Shown here: piece by piece, positions 1 through 5,618 of the stretch
Layout: each line of letters starts with the position of its first letter
Position numbering within the stretch: the first letter of the stretch is position 1
NCBI GenBank assembly: GCA_964403465.1
Contig: CAYOFY010000036.1
Coordinates: 1 to 15,155, forward strand
Source: JAFGKM01 sp964403465
Lineage (GTDB): Bacteria > Ratteibacteria > UBA8468 > B48-G9 > JAFGKM01
Length of the DNA stretch: 15,155 nucleotides
Reading direction: 5' to 3'
Program-made: the position numbers and the translations under genes
The notes under the pieces: model-generated
Told to the model about the DNA's origin: nothing
Databases searched by the model: none
Seen by the model: the letters and a program-made list of their open reading frames with translations, nothing else

Positions 1-18
1 CAAATCCTCGCCGGGCAG
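1..18 (+). tRNA. 3' end of a tRNA, probably tRNA-Gln (cut by the window edge)
   Basis: The first 18 bases fit tRNA positions 56-73 exactly: CAAAT is the end of the T-loop, CCTCG the 3' strand of the T-stem beginning with the conserved C61, CCGGGCA the 3' acceptor strand, and G the discriminator. CCA is not encoded, as TAG follows. A72 implies U1, and U1-A72 with G73 is the identity set of tRNA-Gln. A tRNA-Gln just upstream of prs is a known arrangement in several bacterial groups. The anticodon lies outside the window, so the Gln assignment is inference. It could instead be an unrelated GC-rich hairpin, since CGGGCA (12-17) can pair with TGCCCG (25-30). Confidence 0.55.
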
Positions 19-99
19 TAGTTTTGCCCGCTTCATCTCACTCGTGGTTCCTGCGATGTGAAAACATCAAAGGGCAGCAGAATATCTGAAAGGAGCCCG

Positions 100-852
100 A
101 TGGAATCCAATCTGGCAGTAATCATACTGGCTGCAGGGCAGGGGAAACGTCTCGGAGGAGAATCCCAGAAGGTGGTAAAAAAAATTTTTGATAAACCCAT
201 TCTTTTGTATCTGATCAGCACGATTGAAAAACTTTCCCACGACCGGATAATCGTGGTTGTCGGGTTCGGAAAGGAAGAGGTGTTTGAACAACTCAGGGGC
301 AGGGATGTGGAGTATGTTGAGCAAGAAATCCTCCGGGGCACGGGAGACGCCGTTCTGCAGACAAGGGGCATATTGGAAGGGTACAAGGGAAATATTTTGA
401 TTCTCTGCGGCGATGTGCCTTTCATAACATTGAATACCTTGAAGAATCTTGTTGCGAAGCACGCAGAAGACAGAAACTGCGGAACGATACTCACCTTTGT
501 TTTAGACAACCCTGTGGGTTATGGTAGAATAAAAAGAGATAGTTCGGGCAGCGTTGTTTCAATCGTGGAAGAACCAAATGCAACGGAAATGGAGAGGAGA
601 ATAAAGGAAGTCAATGCAGGCATATATGTATTTGAAAAGAAAATACTTTTTTCTGCGCTGGAAAAGGTTTTGCCTGATAGGGTGAAGAAGGAATACTATC
701 TTACCGATGTTGTTGAAATACTTTCCTCGCAGGGGAGGAAAATCGGGGTATACACTACAATGAAGGCGCAGGAGTGCATGGGCATAAACAATGTTCAGGA
801 TATTGAAAAGGCAAGACAATATTTACTGGGAAAAGAGGTTCTGGATCAATAG
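100..852 (+). CDS. GlmU-like nucleotidyltransferase (pyrophosphorylase domain only)
   Basis: Predicted to join a sugar 1-phosphate (GlcNAc-1-P is the best guess) to UTP, giving a UDP-sugar for cell-wall or glycan synthesis in the cytoplasm. The 250-residue protein has the GT-A-like pyrophosphorylase fold signature: LAAGQGKRLGG at 10-20 with a nearby Lys24, GTGDA at 80-84, CGD at 103-105 (Asp105 likely binds metal), GYGRI at 140-144, EE at 157-158 and VNAGIY at 171-176. The start at 100 is chosen over an in-frame ATG at 58 because AAGGAG sits at 90-95, four bases before it. Full GlmU is about 450 residues with a C-terminal left-handed beta-helix acetyltransferase; that half is absent here, and the next gene follows after only 45 bases. 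Probably co-transcribed with prs. The exact sugar is not certain. Confidence 0.88.
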   Translation: MESNLAVIILAAGQGKRLGGESQKVVKKIFDKPILLYLISTIEKLSHDRIIVVVGFGKEEVFEQLRGRDVEYVEQEILRGTGDAVLQTRGILEGYKGNILILCGDVPFITLNTLKNLVAKHAEDRNCGTILTFVLDNPVGYGRIKRDSSGSVVSIVEEPNATEMERRIKEVNAGIYVFEKKILFSALEKVLPDRVKKEYYLTDVVEILSSQGRKIGVYTTMKAQECMGINNVQDIEKARQYLLGKEVLDQ

Positions 853-866
853 AACATTACATGTTC
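852..866. repeat. Short palindrome between the GlmU-like gene and prs
   Basis: GAACATTACATGTTC is a perfect 6-bp inverted repeat around a 3-base centre, starting at the last base of the GlmU-like stop codon. It might be an operator or a small RNA hairpin. The GAAC/GTTC halves recall LexA boxes, but the spacing of 7 does not match the Bacillus-type box (spacing 4). No function is assigned. Confidence 0.35.
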
Positions 867-897
867 AAGATGGAAATTCATAATAAGGGAGATGATG

Positions 898-1827
898 ATG
901 AACAAATGTCTTGTGTTCTCAGGAAACGCCAATATTGAACTTTCTACAAAAATTGTTAAGCACCTGGGCAAAAAACTCGGGAAGATAAACATCTACAGAT
1001 TTATGGACGGCGAGATATGTGTCAAGATAGAGGAGAATATAAGAGGAAAGGATATTTTCCTGATACAACCCACCTGTCCTCCTGTGAATGAAAACATTAT
1101 GGAGCTTCTTATTACCCTTGATGCTTTCAGAAGGGCCTCTCCGGAGAGACTTACCGTGGTGCTGCCATACTATGGCTATGCCAGGCAGGACAGGAAAGAC
1201 AGACCGCGTGTGCCTATCACGGCAAAACTTGTGGCAAACCTTCTTGTTTCAGCGGGTGCCAACAGGATATTGACGATGGACCTGCATGCCCCTCAGATAC
1301 AGGGATTTTTTGACATTCCCGTGGATCATCTTTTTGCCGCTCCGGTTATCGTCAGTTATCTGAAAGAAAAGAATATGAAAAATCCTGTGGTTGTCGCCCC
1401 TGACGTCGGAGGAGTGAAAACTGCCAGGGCTTTTGCAAAACAGCTTTCTGCCAATCTTGCTATTGTTGATAAGAGGAGATTAGGCCCCGACCAGATAGAG
1501 ACGGTGCATGTCATAGGGGAAGTAAAAAACCAGGAAGTGATAATAGTTGATGACCTTATTTCCACAGGAAGCACTCTTCTGGAAGCGGCTGAGAAACTTC
1601 GGGGTTATGGAGCTTCCGTAATATACGGTGCATGCACTCACGCCGTTTTCTCGGAAGAAACCGCAAAAAAACTTAACTCTCCGGTTTTCAAGGAAATAAT
1701 AATAACCGACACAATTCCGACAGGCAAATTACCTGCCCGTTTTACCAAATTGTCAGTTGCGGGGTTACTCGCAGAAGCAATAAAGAGAATCCATCTGGAA
1801 ACCTCAGTAAGTTCGCTCTTTATTTAA
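898..1827 (+). CDS. prs: Ribose-phosphate pyrophosphokinase (PRPP synthetase)
   Basis: Makes 5-phosphoribosyl 1-pyrophosphate from ribose 5-phosphate and ATP, the precursor of purines, pyrimidines, His, Trp and NAD. At 309 residues it has the normal family length. Visible motifs are RQD at 96-98 within the conserved YYGYARQDRKDRPR stretch, MDLHAPQIQGFF at 127-138 with His130, the catalytic loop DKRR at 191-194, the PRPP-binding loop VDDLISTGST at 217-226, and the typical end SVSSLF. Three ATG codons stand in a row at 892, 895 and 898. The third is chosen because AAGGGAG (885-891) then lies six bases upstream, whereas the first would abut it. It sits 45 bases after the GlmU-like gene and is closed by a terminator. 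The rplY and pth genes that often follow prs are missing here. Confidence 0.97.
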   Translation: MNKCLVFSGNANIELSTKIVKHLGKKLGKINIYRFMDGEICVKIEENIRGKDIFLIQPTCPPVNENIMELLITLDAFRRASPERLTVVLPYYGYARQDRKDRPRVPITAKLVANLLVSAGANRILTMDLHAPQIQGFFDIPVDHLFAAPVIVSYLKEKNMKNPVVVAPDVGGVKTARAFAKQLSANLAIVDKRRLGPDQIETVHVIGEVKNQEVIIVDDLISTGSTLLEAAEKLRGYGASVIYGACTHAVFSEETAKKLNSPVFKEIIITDTIPTGKLPARFTKLSVAGLLAEAIKRIHLETSVSSLFI

Positions 1828-1842
1828 CCCATTGTTGATTTC

Positions 1843-1890
1843 TTGCGGTGATTGGCTCTTTTAGAGCGCCATCGCAACTTTCTTTTCTTT
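1843..1890 (+). terminator. Probable intrinsic terminator of prs
   Basis: TTGCG (1843-1847) pairs with CGCAA (1873-1877), and GCTC (1855-1858) pairs with GAGC (1864-1867) around a TTTTA loop, with an imperfect middle. A T-rich run (TTTCTTTTCTTTCTT) follows directly on the plus strand. It begins 16 bases after the prs stop and lies between two convergent genes, so it may act for prs only or for both. Confidence 0.6.
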
Positions 1891-1894
1891 CTTC

Positions 1895-1981
1895 TCATCT
1901 CTTCTTCGCTTTCTTAGCTGCTTTTTTCTTTTTCGGTGCCGCCTTCTTGGCTGCTTTTTTCTTTGCGCATTTCTTAGCCAT
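1895..1981 (-). CDS. Tiny Lys/Ala-rich basic peptide (28 residues), histone-H1-tail-like
   Basis: A 28-codon reading frame on the minus strand encodes a peptide with 15 Lys, 9 Ala, and one each of Met, Cys, Pro and Arg, arranged as KK/AA blocks such as KKKAAKKAAPKKKK. This composition resembles histone-H1-like C-terminal tails and the short nucleic-acid-binding peptides of some bacteria, so binding to DNA or RNA by charge is a reasonable guess; no defined domain is present. Coding support comes from upstream signals: AAAGGGGGTG (minus strand, 1996-1987) continuing into AT gives a strong Shine-Dalgarno five bases before the ATG, and an exact TTGACA lies further up. It is convergent with prs and divergent from the epimerase gene. 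Alternatively it may be the start of a degraded longer gene or a low-complexity accident, though the clean start signals argue against that. Confidence 0.6.
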   Translation of the reverse strand: MAKKCAKKKAAKKAAPKKKKAAKKAKKR

Positions 1982-2013
1982 TTTATCACCCCCTTTCATT
2001 ATCAGGTTTTAAT

Positions 2014-2043
2014 TATTTAAAAACATATTTTCATTTTTGTCAA
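2014..2043 (-). promoter_or_regulatory. Candidate promoter for the Lys/Ala-rich peptide gene
   Basis: On the minus strand an exact TTGACA (2043-2038) is followed after 18 bases by TAAATA (2019-2014), a weak -10 box. Transcription would start near 2007 and give a leader of roughly 26 bases that includes the strong Shine-Dalgarno. The surrounding AT-rich sequence makes chance -10 matches easy. Confidence 0.45.
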
Positions 2044-2057
2044 ATATTTTTTATAAT
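2028..2057 (+). promoter_or_regulatory. Candidate promoter for the epimerase/GT39 pair
   Basis: A perfect TATAAT at 2052-2057 lies 18 bases after TTTTCA (2028-2033), a weak -35 box with four of six matches. A start near 2064 would leave a leader of about 19 bases. It overlaps the opposite-strand promoter of the peptide gene, so the two may compete. Confidence 0.45.
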
Positions 2058-2082
2058 AATAGAGGGGAAACTTAAATATCAC

Positions 2083-3057
2083 ATGAAATATCTCATAACA
2101 GGCGGCTGCGGGTTCATAGGATCGCATCTTGTAGGAAAAATCATTTCCGACAAGAATGAAGTTTCTGTCATAGACGATCTCTCAACAGGCAGTGTCAATA
2201 ATGTCAGCGAGTTCATGGGGAAAAGCAATTTCCATCTTTTCATAGATACAATCATGAATTCCGCGCTGCTGGAAGAACTCATAAGAAGAAGTGATTTCGT
2301 TTTCCATCTTGCCGCTGTTGTAGGAGTGAAACGCGTGATGGAAAATCCCGTGGATTCAGTGATAATAAATGTTGAAGGCAGTTATAACGTTCTCAAGGTA
2401 TGCGCCAGCCAGAATAAAAAAATATTTCTCGCATCCACATCGGAGGTCTACGGCAAGAATGAAAAGATTCCCTTCAAGGAAGATGCGGATATAATAATAG
2501 GAAACACAAAAAGGAAAAGATGGAGTTACGCCTGCACCAAGGCAATAGACGAATTTCTTGCGTTTGCTTTTCTGGAAGAGAAGAAACTGCCCGTAATAGT
2601 GGCGCGTTTCTTCAATACGGTTGGACCGCGACAGAGCGATAGATACGGCATGGTGATACCGAGATTCATAAAACAGGCATTGAACAATCTGCCGATAACC
2701 GTTTTCGGGAGCGGAGAGCAGACGAGATGTTTTGTGCATGTTGAAGATATAACTAAAGGCATAATGAAACTCATTGAGCATGACGAAGCGTACGGGGAAG
2801 TTTTCAATATGGGCAGTACCGAAGAAATTGCAATCAGAGACCTTGCCCATATGGTCAAGGAGGTTACAGGCAGTTCCTCCGAGATTGTATTCGTCAACCC
2901 GGAAACCGTCTATTCTTCAGGATTTGAAGATATGAACAGGCGTGTTCCGGATATTTCAAAAATCAGAAATCTTACAGGTTTTTCCCCACGGTTTTCCGTC
3001 AGAGACATAATAGCCGACTGCCTGGAGGATATCAAGAATTCGGGGCAGACGCAATGA
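2083..3057 (+). CDS. NAD-dependent epimerase/dehydratase (extended SDR, sugar-nucleotide modifying)
   Basis: A cytoplasmic enzyme of the extended short-chain dehydrogenase family acting on a nucleotide sugar, close in motif layout to UDP-glucose 4-epimerases and UDP-glucuronate decarboxylases. The 324 residues show the Rossmann motif GGCGFIG at 7-13, acidic DD at 31-32 for the NAD ribose, STS at 118-120, the catalytic pair Tyr149 and Lys153 (YACTK), and the substrate-side signature RFFNTVGPRQ at 175-184. The C-terminal RRVPDISKIRNLTGF is typical of this branch. The start is fixed by the Rossmann strand (KYLITGG). GAGGGG (2062-2067) is 15 bases away, too far for an ordinary Shine-Dalgarno. One base separates its stop from the next ATG, so the two genes form an operon. 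The exact substrate cannot be read from the sequence. Confidence 0.92.
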   Translation: MKYLITGGCGFIGSHLVGKIISDKNEVSVIDDLSTGSVNNVSEFMGKSNFHLFIDTIMNSALLEELIRRSDFVFHLAAVVGVKRVMENPVDSVIINVEGSYNVLKVCASQNKKIFLASTSEVYGKNEKIPFKEDADIIIGNTKRKRWSYACTKAIDEFLAFAFLEEKKLPVIVARFFNTVGPRQSDRYGMVIPRFIKQALNNLPITVFGSGEQTRCFVHVEDITKGIMKLIEHDEAYGEVFNMGSTEEIAIRDLAHMVKEVTGSSSEIVFVNPETVYSSGFEDMNRRVPDISKIRNLTGFSPRFSVRDIIADCLEDIKNSGQTQ

Positions 3058-3058
3058 T

Positions 3059-4579
3059 ATGAAAATCCAGATAAAGATGTTTCTGCTTCCAGTAATCCTT
3101 CTTGCCGGTTTTATCATAAGATGCATTTACCTTTATTATTTTAAAGATTCAGTTTTCTTCAATCCATTTCTGCTTGACGGGCACGACCAGAAAACCTTTA
3201 TCCTCTGGGCACAGAATATACTGCAACACCCACGGCATGTTCAGGGCGATGCTTTTTATATGGCGCCTCTCTATTCCTATTTTCTCGCGGCGCTTTATTT
3301 TTTTTCCAGAGGGAGTCTCATAACCGTATCGCTGGTGCAGTTGCTTATGGATGTCAGCATATGTTTCCTTCTCTATTACATCGGCAGCAAAATTTACAAT
3401 GAATGGACAGGGATTGCGGCTGCCTTCATCGCGTGTTTCTACAGGACGTCCGTAGTTTACGCCGCAACGGTTTTAAGCGATGGCCTTATATATTTTCTCT
3501 ATATCATGTTCATGGCGATGGTCTGCTACGCGCTGCAAAAACAAAATTTTTCAAGGTGGTTCTTATGCGGGGTTGTTCTCGGCCTTGCCGCTCTTGCAAA
3601 ACCGACCATAGCAATATTCCTGCCGTTTCTCTTGATCGGACTCTATCTGTATCCCGAAAGACAGTTTCTGCCGCACAGGATAAAACAGGGATTGCAGCCG
3701 GTAATCATACTTGTCATGCTTCTTGTTGTTTCGGGAATGACGATACTTCCAGTTACAATCAGAAACTATTGCGTGAGCGGAAAGTTTGTCCCCATATGCA
3801 CCAACGGTCCGATAAACTGGCGCATAGGCAACAGTTCGGATTCCCTCGGGTTATTCCATTATCCAAAAGGGCAACTTCTCAGCCCTCTGACAGTCGCGTT
3901 CTGGAGGTTATTCTTCATAAAACTGCAACTGTTTTTTATCAGTTACGAATGGCCGCAAAACCTCAACGTTCATCTTATGGAAAAGATTATTCCGGCATTA
4001 AAACTGGCATTCGTTAAATTCGGTTTCATAGTTCCCGCAGGCATTGGCGGTCTTATCCTGCTTTTCAAAAACTGGAGGAAAAACTTCATCTTCATAACCT
4101 TTACGCTTTCCAACGTCCTGTGGGTAGTACTTTTTTTTGTCACGGACAGATACAGACTCCCCGCCGTGGGATGTTTTGCCGTTTGCGCTGCATATCTGAT
4201 AGCGTGGAGCATTGAAAAAGTGAGACAGAAAAGACTCCTGCATCCCGTCTCTTTGTGGATCATTGCCGGCCTTTTTGCATTTTTTTTCAATGCGAAACCC
4301 GGGCCGCTTATTCCCGAAGGATCATATCGGGGTTTTGTGGGGTTGAGCATAAAAAACATACAGTATGACATGGAGCACAGGGATATGCAGAAAGCTCATA
4401 AGAAAGCCCTTGCATATTTCAAGATTGCACCCGCGGATTACCGTGCGAGTTTTCTCCTTGCATGCACTTTTCTTGAACAGGGAGACAGGGAGAACGGAAA
4501 ACTGTTGCTCAACAGGACGCTGGAACTGAATCCCTTCTTCCAGCCGGCAAAAGACATCCTCTCCACCCTCTCTCCATAA
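3059..4579 (+). CDS. GT39/PMT-like membrane glycosyltransferase with TPR-like C-terminus
   Basis: A 506-residue polytopic protein with at least ten hydrophobic segments, beginning with a membrane helix at about 6-27. The first extracytoplasmic loop holds acidic residues (LDGHDQ at 39-44) followed by AFYMAPLYSYFLAALY at 65-80. This layout is typical of polyprenyl-phosphate-sugar-dependent transferases of the PMT/ArnT type, which move a sugar from a lipid carrier to an acceptor on the outer side of the inner membrane. After the last helix, roughly 65 residues read as one or two TPR-like helix pairs (KAHKKALAYFKIAPADYRASFLLAC... LLLNRTLELNP). It follows the epimerase by one base with only a weak ribosome site, which suggests coupling. 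The donor sugar and the acceptor (protein, lipid A or glycan) are unknown. Confidence 0.82.
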   Translation: MKIQIKMFLLPVILLAGFIIRCIYLYYFKDSVFFNPFLLDGHDQKTFILWAQNILQHPRHVQGDAFYMAPLYSYFLAALYFFSRGSLITVSLVQLLMDVSICFLLYYIGSKIYNEWTGIAAAFIACFYRTSVVYAATVLSDGLIYFLYIMFMAMVCYALQKQNFSRWFLCGVVLGLAALAKPTIAIFLPFLLIGLYLYPERQFLPHRIKQGLQPVIILVMLLVVSGMTILPVTIRNYCVSGKFVPICTNGPINWRIGNSSDSLGLFHYPKGQLLSPLTVAFWRLFFIKLQLFFISYEWPQNLNVHLMEKIIPALKLAFVKFGFIVPAGIGGLILLFKNWRKNFIFITFTLSNVLWVVLFFVTDRYRLPAVGCFAVCAAYLIAWSIEKVRQKRLLHPVSLWIIAGLFAFFFNAKPGPLIPEGSYRGFVGLSIKNIQYDMEHRDMQKAHKKALAYFKIAPADYRASFLLACTFLEQGDRENGKLLLNRTLELNPFFQPAKDILSTLSP

Positions 4580-4594
4580 CTTCACGAACCGTAA

Positions 4595-4620
4595 TGTCAT
4601 CCTGAACCTGATTCAGGATC
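4595..4620. repeat. Dispersed palindrome family 1, copy 1 (ATCCTGAA/TTCAGGAT)
   Basis: ATCCTGAA (4599-4606) and TTCAGGAT (4612-4619) form an 8-bp perfect stem with the 5-base loop CCTGA. The 26-bp element differs from the copy at 5439-5464 at a single base. It lies 15 bases after the GT39-like stop and is followed by CTATACTTTTT, so it may also serve as that operon's terminator. The same type of palindrome is spread through many unrelated bacterial genomes. Confidence 0.85.
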
Positions 4621-4640
4621 TATACTTTTTCACCTATCCT

Positions 4641-4690
4641 CTTGCATCCTTTCTTCAATCATGTTAAAATAATTCAAAACATCCTGAACA
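4641..4690 (+). repeat. 50-bp direct repeat, copy 1 (promoter-bearing)
   Basis: Identical at 45 of 50 positions to 4839-4888, by direct alignment without gaps. It holds a complete promoter (TTGCAT, 17 bp, TAAAAT), then AATTCAAAAC and CTGAACA. Unlike copy 2 it is not followed by a start codon but by a palindromic repeat. Confidence 0.85.
4642..4670 (+). promoter_or_regulatory. Upstream duplicate promoter (TTGCAT-17-TAAAAT)
   Basis: TTGCAT at 4642-4647 and TAAAAT at 4665-4670 are separated by exactly 17 bases. Transcripts would run through roughly 200 bases of palindromes before the regulator gene, giving a long structured leader. The spacer contains TTCTTCAA (4651-4658), close to the TTGTTCAA arm found at the flippase promoter. 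Confidence 0.5.
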
Positions 4691-4699
4691 TTACAATTC

Positions 4700-4728
4700 T
4701 TGTCATTGCGAGCGAAGCGTGGCAATTG
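4700..4728. repeat. Dispersed palindrome family 2, copy A (ATTGCGAG...GCAAT)
   Basis: ATTGC (4705-4709) pairs with GCAAT (4722-4726), with a smaller GC-GAA-GC hairpin inside. It belongs to a family with three further members in this window (4797, 5393 and 5619), all containing ATTGCGAG and ending in GCAAT. Confidence 0.85.
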
Positions 4729-4741
4729 ATGTTTTTTATCA

Positions 4742-4762
4742 TCCCGATGTTGTCTATCGGGA
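4742..4762. repeat. Hairpin TCCCGAT/ATCGGGA
   Basis: TCCCGAT (4742-4748) and ATCGGGA (4756-4762) form a 7-bp perfect stem with a 7-base loop. It is placed between two family 2 copies and looks like another member of the dispersed-palindrome cluster rather than a terminator, as no T-run follows. Confidence 0.6.
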
Positions 4763-4796
4763 CCAGTGATTCCTTCTATCAGGACCCAACCGCTTT

Positions 4797-4829
4797 TGTC
4801 ATTGCGAGCGTTTTGTGCGTGGCAATCTC
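4797..4829. repeat. Dispersed palindrome family 2, copy B
   Basis: TGTCATTGCGAGCG at the left and GTGGCAATCTC at the right match copies A and C; the ATTGC/GCAAT arms flank a variable centre. It ends 10 bases before the second copy of the 50-bp direct repeat. Confidence 0.85.
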
Positions 4830-4838
4830 ATGCTTTCC

Positions 4839-4888
4839 CTTGCATGCTTCCTTCACTCATGTTAAAATAATTCAAAACAAACTGAACA
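4839..4888 (+). repeat. 50-bp direct repeat, copy 2 (abuts the regulator start codon)
   Basis: Same segment as 4641-4690 with five substitutions. Its last base is directly before the ATG at 4889. The 198-bp offset is filled with palindromes, as if the promoter region had been duplicated and palindromes had entered the interval. Confidence 0.85.
4840..4868 (+). promoter_or_regulatory. Promoter of the GbsR/MarR-like regulator gene
   Basis: TTGCAT (4840-4845) and TAAAAT (4863-4868) with a 17-base spacer form a good sigma-70 type promoter. The start point would fall near 4875, leaving a leader of only about 13 bases with no Shine-Dalgarno. TTCA (4871-4874) and TGAA (4883-4886) form a small inverted repeat over the start point that could be an operator. 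Confidence 0.6.
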
Positions 4889-5383
4889 ATGAAAACTTCA
4901 AACGCGGCGGACAAATTCATAGAGGCGATAGGCAATCTTGGTGAAAGCATAGGTTTGAATAGAACCGTGTGCCAGATATATGCGCTTCTTTACATCACAC
5001 CAGAGGCGCTTTCTCCTGCCCAGATAGGAAGACTGCTCGGTATAAGCAAGGGTAACGTCAGTATAAACATGAAGAAACTTGAAGAATGGAATGCCGTAAA
5101 AAAAATCTGGCGAAAAGGTTATTCCAGGAGTTTTTACAATGCAAACGAAGATATGGAGGGTATTATTTTTGATAAATTGAAAACCGGGCTGGAGAAAAGA
5201 AGCAGATTGTTGGAAGAAGCAATATCGGGGATAAAAAAGTCCATGAAGACCTCGGGCGGAAATATGGACAAAAAGCTTGTGCGCCACTATTCCGAACGCA
5301 TATCCAGGGTTGAGCGTCTTCTCAAGCAAGCCGAACTTTTCACAAAGAACATGGATGTGCTCAAATCCCTCCTCAAAAAATAA
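4889..5383 (+). CDS. GbsR/MarR-family winged-helix transcriptional regulator
   Basis: A 164-residue cytoplasmic DNA-binding protein. The motif run ESIGLNRTVCQIYALLY at 19-35, the helix-turn-helix LSPAQIGRLLGISKGNVSIN at 41-60 followed by MKKLEEWNAVKKIW, and a wing near 75-85 (RKGYSRSFYN) match the GbsR-like branch of the MarR fold. Residues 90-164 are a mostly charged helical region that probably dimerises the protein. GbsR proteins characterised so far are repressors that respond to choline; the ligand here is unknown. The gene has its own promoter, almost no leader and no Shine-Dalgarno, and is isolated between palindrome clusters. The flippase promoter downstream shares its promoter design and half-sites, which makes self-control and control of that operon plausible. 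Confidence 0.88.
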   Translation: MKTSNAADKFIEAIGNLGESIGLNRTVCQIYALLYITPEALSPAQIGRLLGISKGNVSINMKKLEEWNAVKKIWRKGYSRSFYNANEDMEGIIFDKLKTGLEKRSRLLEEAISGIKKSMKTSGGNMDKKLVRHYSERISRVERLLKQAELFTKNMDVLKSLLKK

Positions 5384-5392
5384 CCCCGTGCT

Positions 5393-5431
5393 TGTCATTG
5401 CGAGGAGCGTTTTTTGCGACGCGGCAATCTC
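5393..5431. repeat. Dispersed palindrome family 2, copy C
   Basis: TGTCATTGCGAGGAGCG at the left and GCGGCAATCTC at the right, with ATTGC and GCAAT arms and an inner GCG/CGC pairing. It starts 10 bases after the regulator stop. Confidence 0.85.
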
Positions 5432-5438
5432 AACCTTT

Positions 5439-5464
5439 TGTCATCCTGAACTTGATTCAGGATC
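5439..5464. repeat. Dispersed palindrome family 1, copy 2
   Basis: ATCCTGAA (5443-5450) and TTCAGGAT (5456-5463) form an 8-bp perfect stem around CTTGA. It differs from the copy at 4595-4620 at one loop base, and it sits only 7 bases after a family 2 element. Confidence 0.85.
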
Positions 5465-5581
5465 TCTGTAGCGGTCGGATTCATCCGACAAATGTAGCGG
5501 TTCATCCTCCTGCGCTCTCAGAAAAAAGTGAGCCACGGCAGGATAAAATTCATCGCACTCTAATCGGATATAATTATTCAT
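5441..5581 (-). CDS. Possible 46-residue protein with palindrome-derived tail
   Basis: On the minus strand AGGAGG (5592-5587) stands five bases before an ATG at 5581, followed by 46 codons. The first 30 or so residues (MNNYIRLECDEFYPAVAHFF, then LRAQEDEPLH) look like ordinary protein. The last part (about LSDESDRYRDPESSSG) is read out of two palindromic repeats (5474-5489 and 5439-5464), and the stop lies in the second. This may be a small gene whose 3' end was replaced by repeats, a remnant, or a chance frame. No family was recognised and no convincing promoter is seen. Confidence 0.25.
   Translation of the reverse strand: MNNYIRLECDEFYPAVAHFFLRAQEDEPLHLSDESDRYRDPESSSG
5474..5489. repeat. 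Hairpin GTCGGAT/ATCCGAC
   Basis: A 7-bp perfect stem with a 2-base centre, flanked on both sides by GTAGCGGT (5468-5475 and 5494-5501). The flanking direct repeats suggest a small mobile or recombinogenic unit of the dispersed-palindrome type. Confidence 0.6.
5569..5574 (+). promoter_or_regulatory. Perfect TATAAT without a clear -35 box
   Basis: TATAAT stands about eight bases before a hairpin followed by a T-run (5582-5611). No good -35 hexamer lies 16-18 bases upstream. If active it would make only a very short RNA. It may be fortuitous. Confidence 0.2.
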
Positions 5582-5611
5582 AAGGGCCTCCTGGGAAGGG
5601 ATGCCCTTTTT
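5582..5611 (+). terminator. Terminator-like hairpin with T-run
   Basis: AAGGGC (5582-5587) pairs with GCCCTT (5603-5608), and the strand continues into a run of T to 5611. The loop is 15 bases. It could stop transcription coming from the regulator gene, 200 bases upstream. Read on the opposite strand, the same bases hold an AGGAGG ribosome site. Confidence 0.4.
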
Positions 5612-5618
5612 CATATTA

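Noticed and set aside
852..866. LexA/SOS box between the GlmU-like gene and prs
   Set aside because: The GAAC and GTTC halves are 7 bases apart, not the 4 of the Bacillus-type box, and neither neighbour is an SOS gene.
4642..4944. 100-residue plus-strand reading frame across the palindrome region
   Set aside because: Its translation is made of the palindromic repeats and promoter sequence, it overlaps the regulator start in another frame, and it has no ribosome site.
5277..5583. Plus-strand frames of about 63 residues at the end of the regulator and in the repeats
   Set aside because: Both read through dispersed palindromes and overlap the regulator gene or each other; no ribosome sites.
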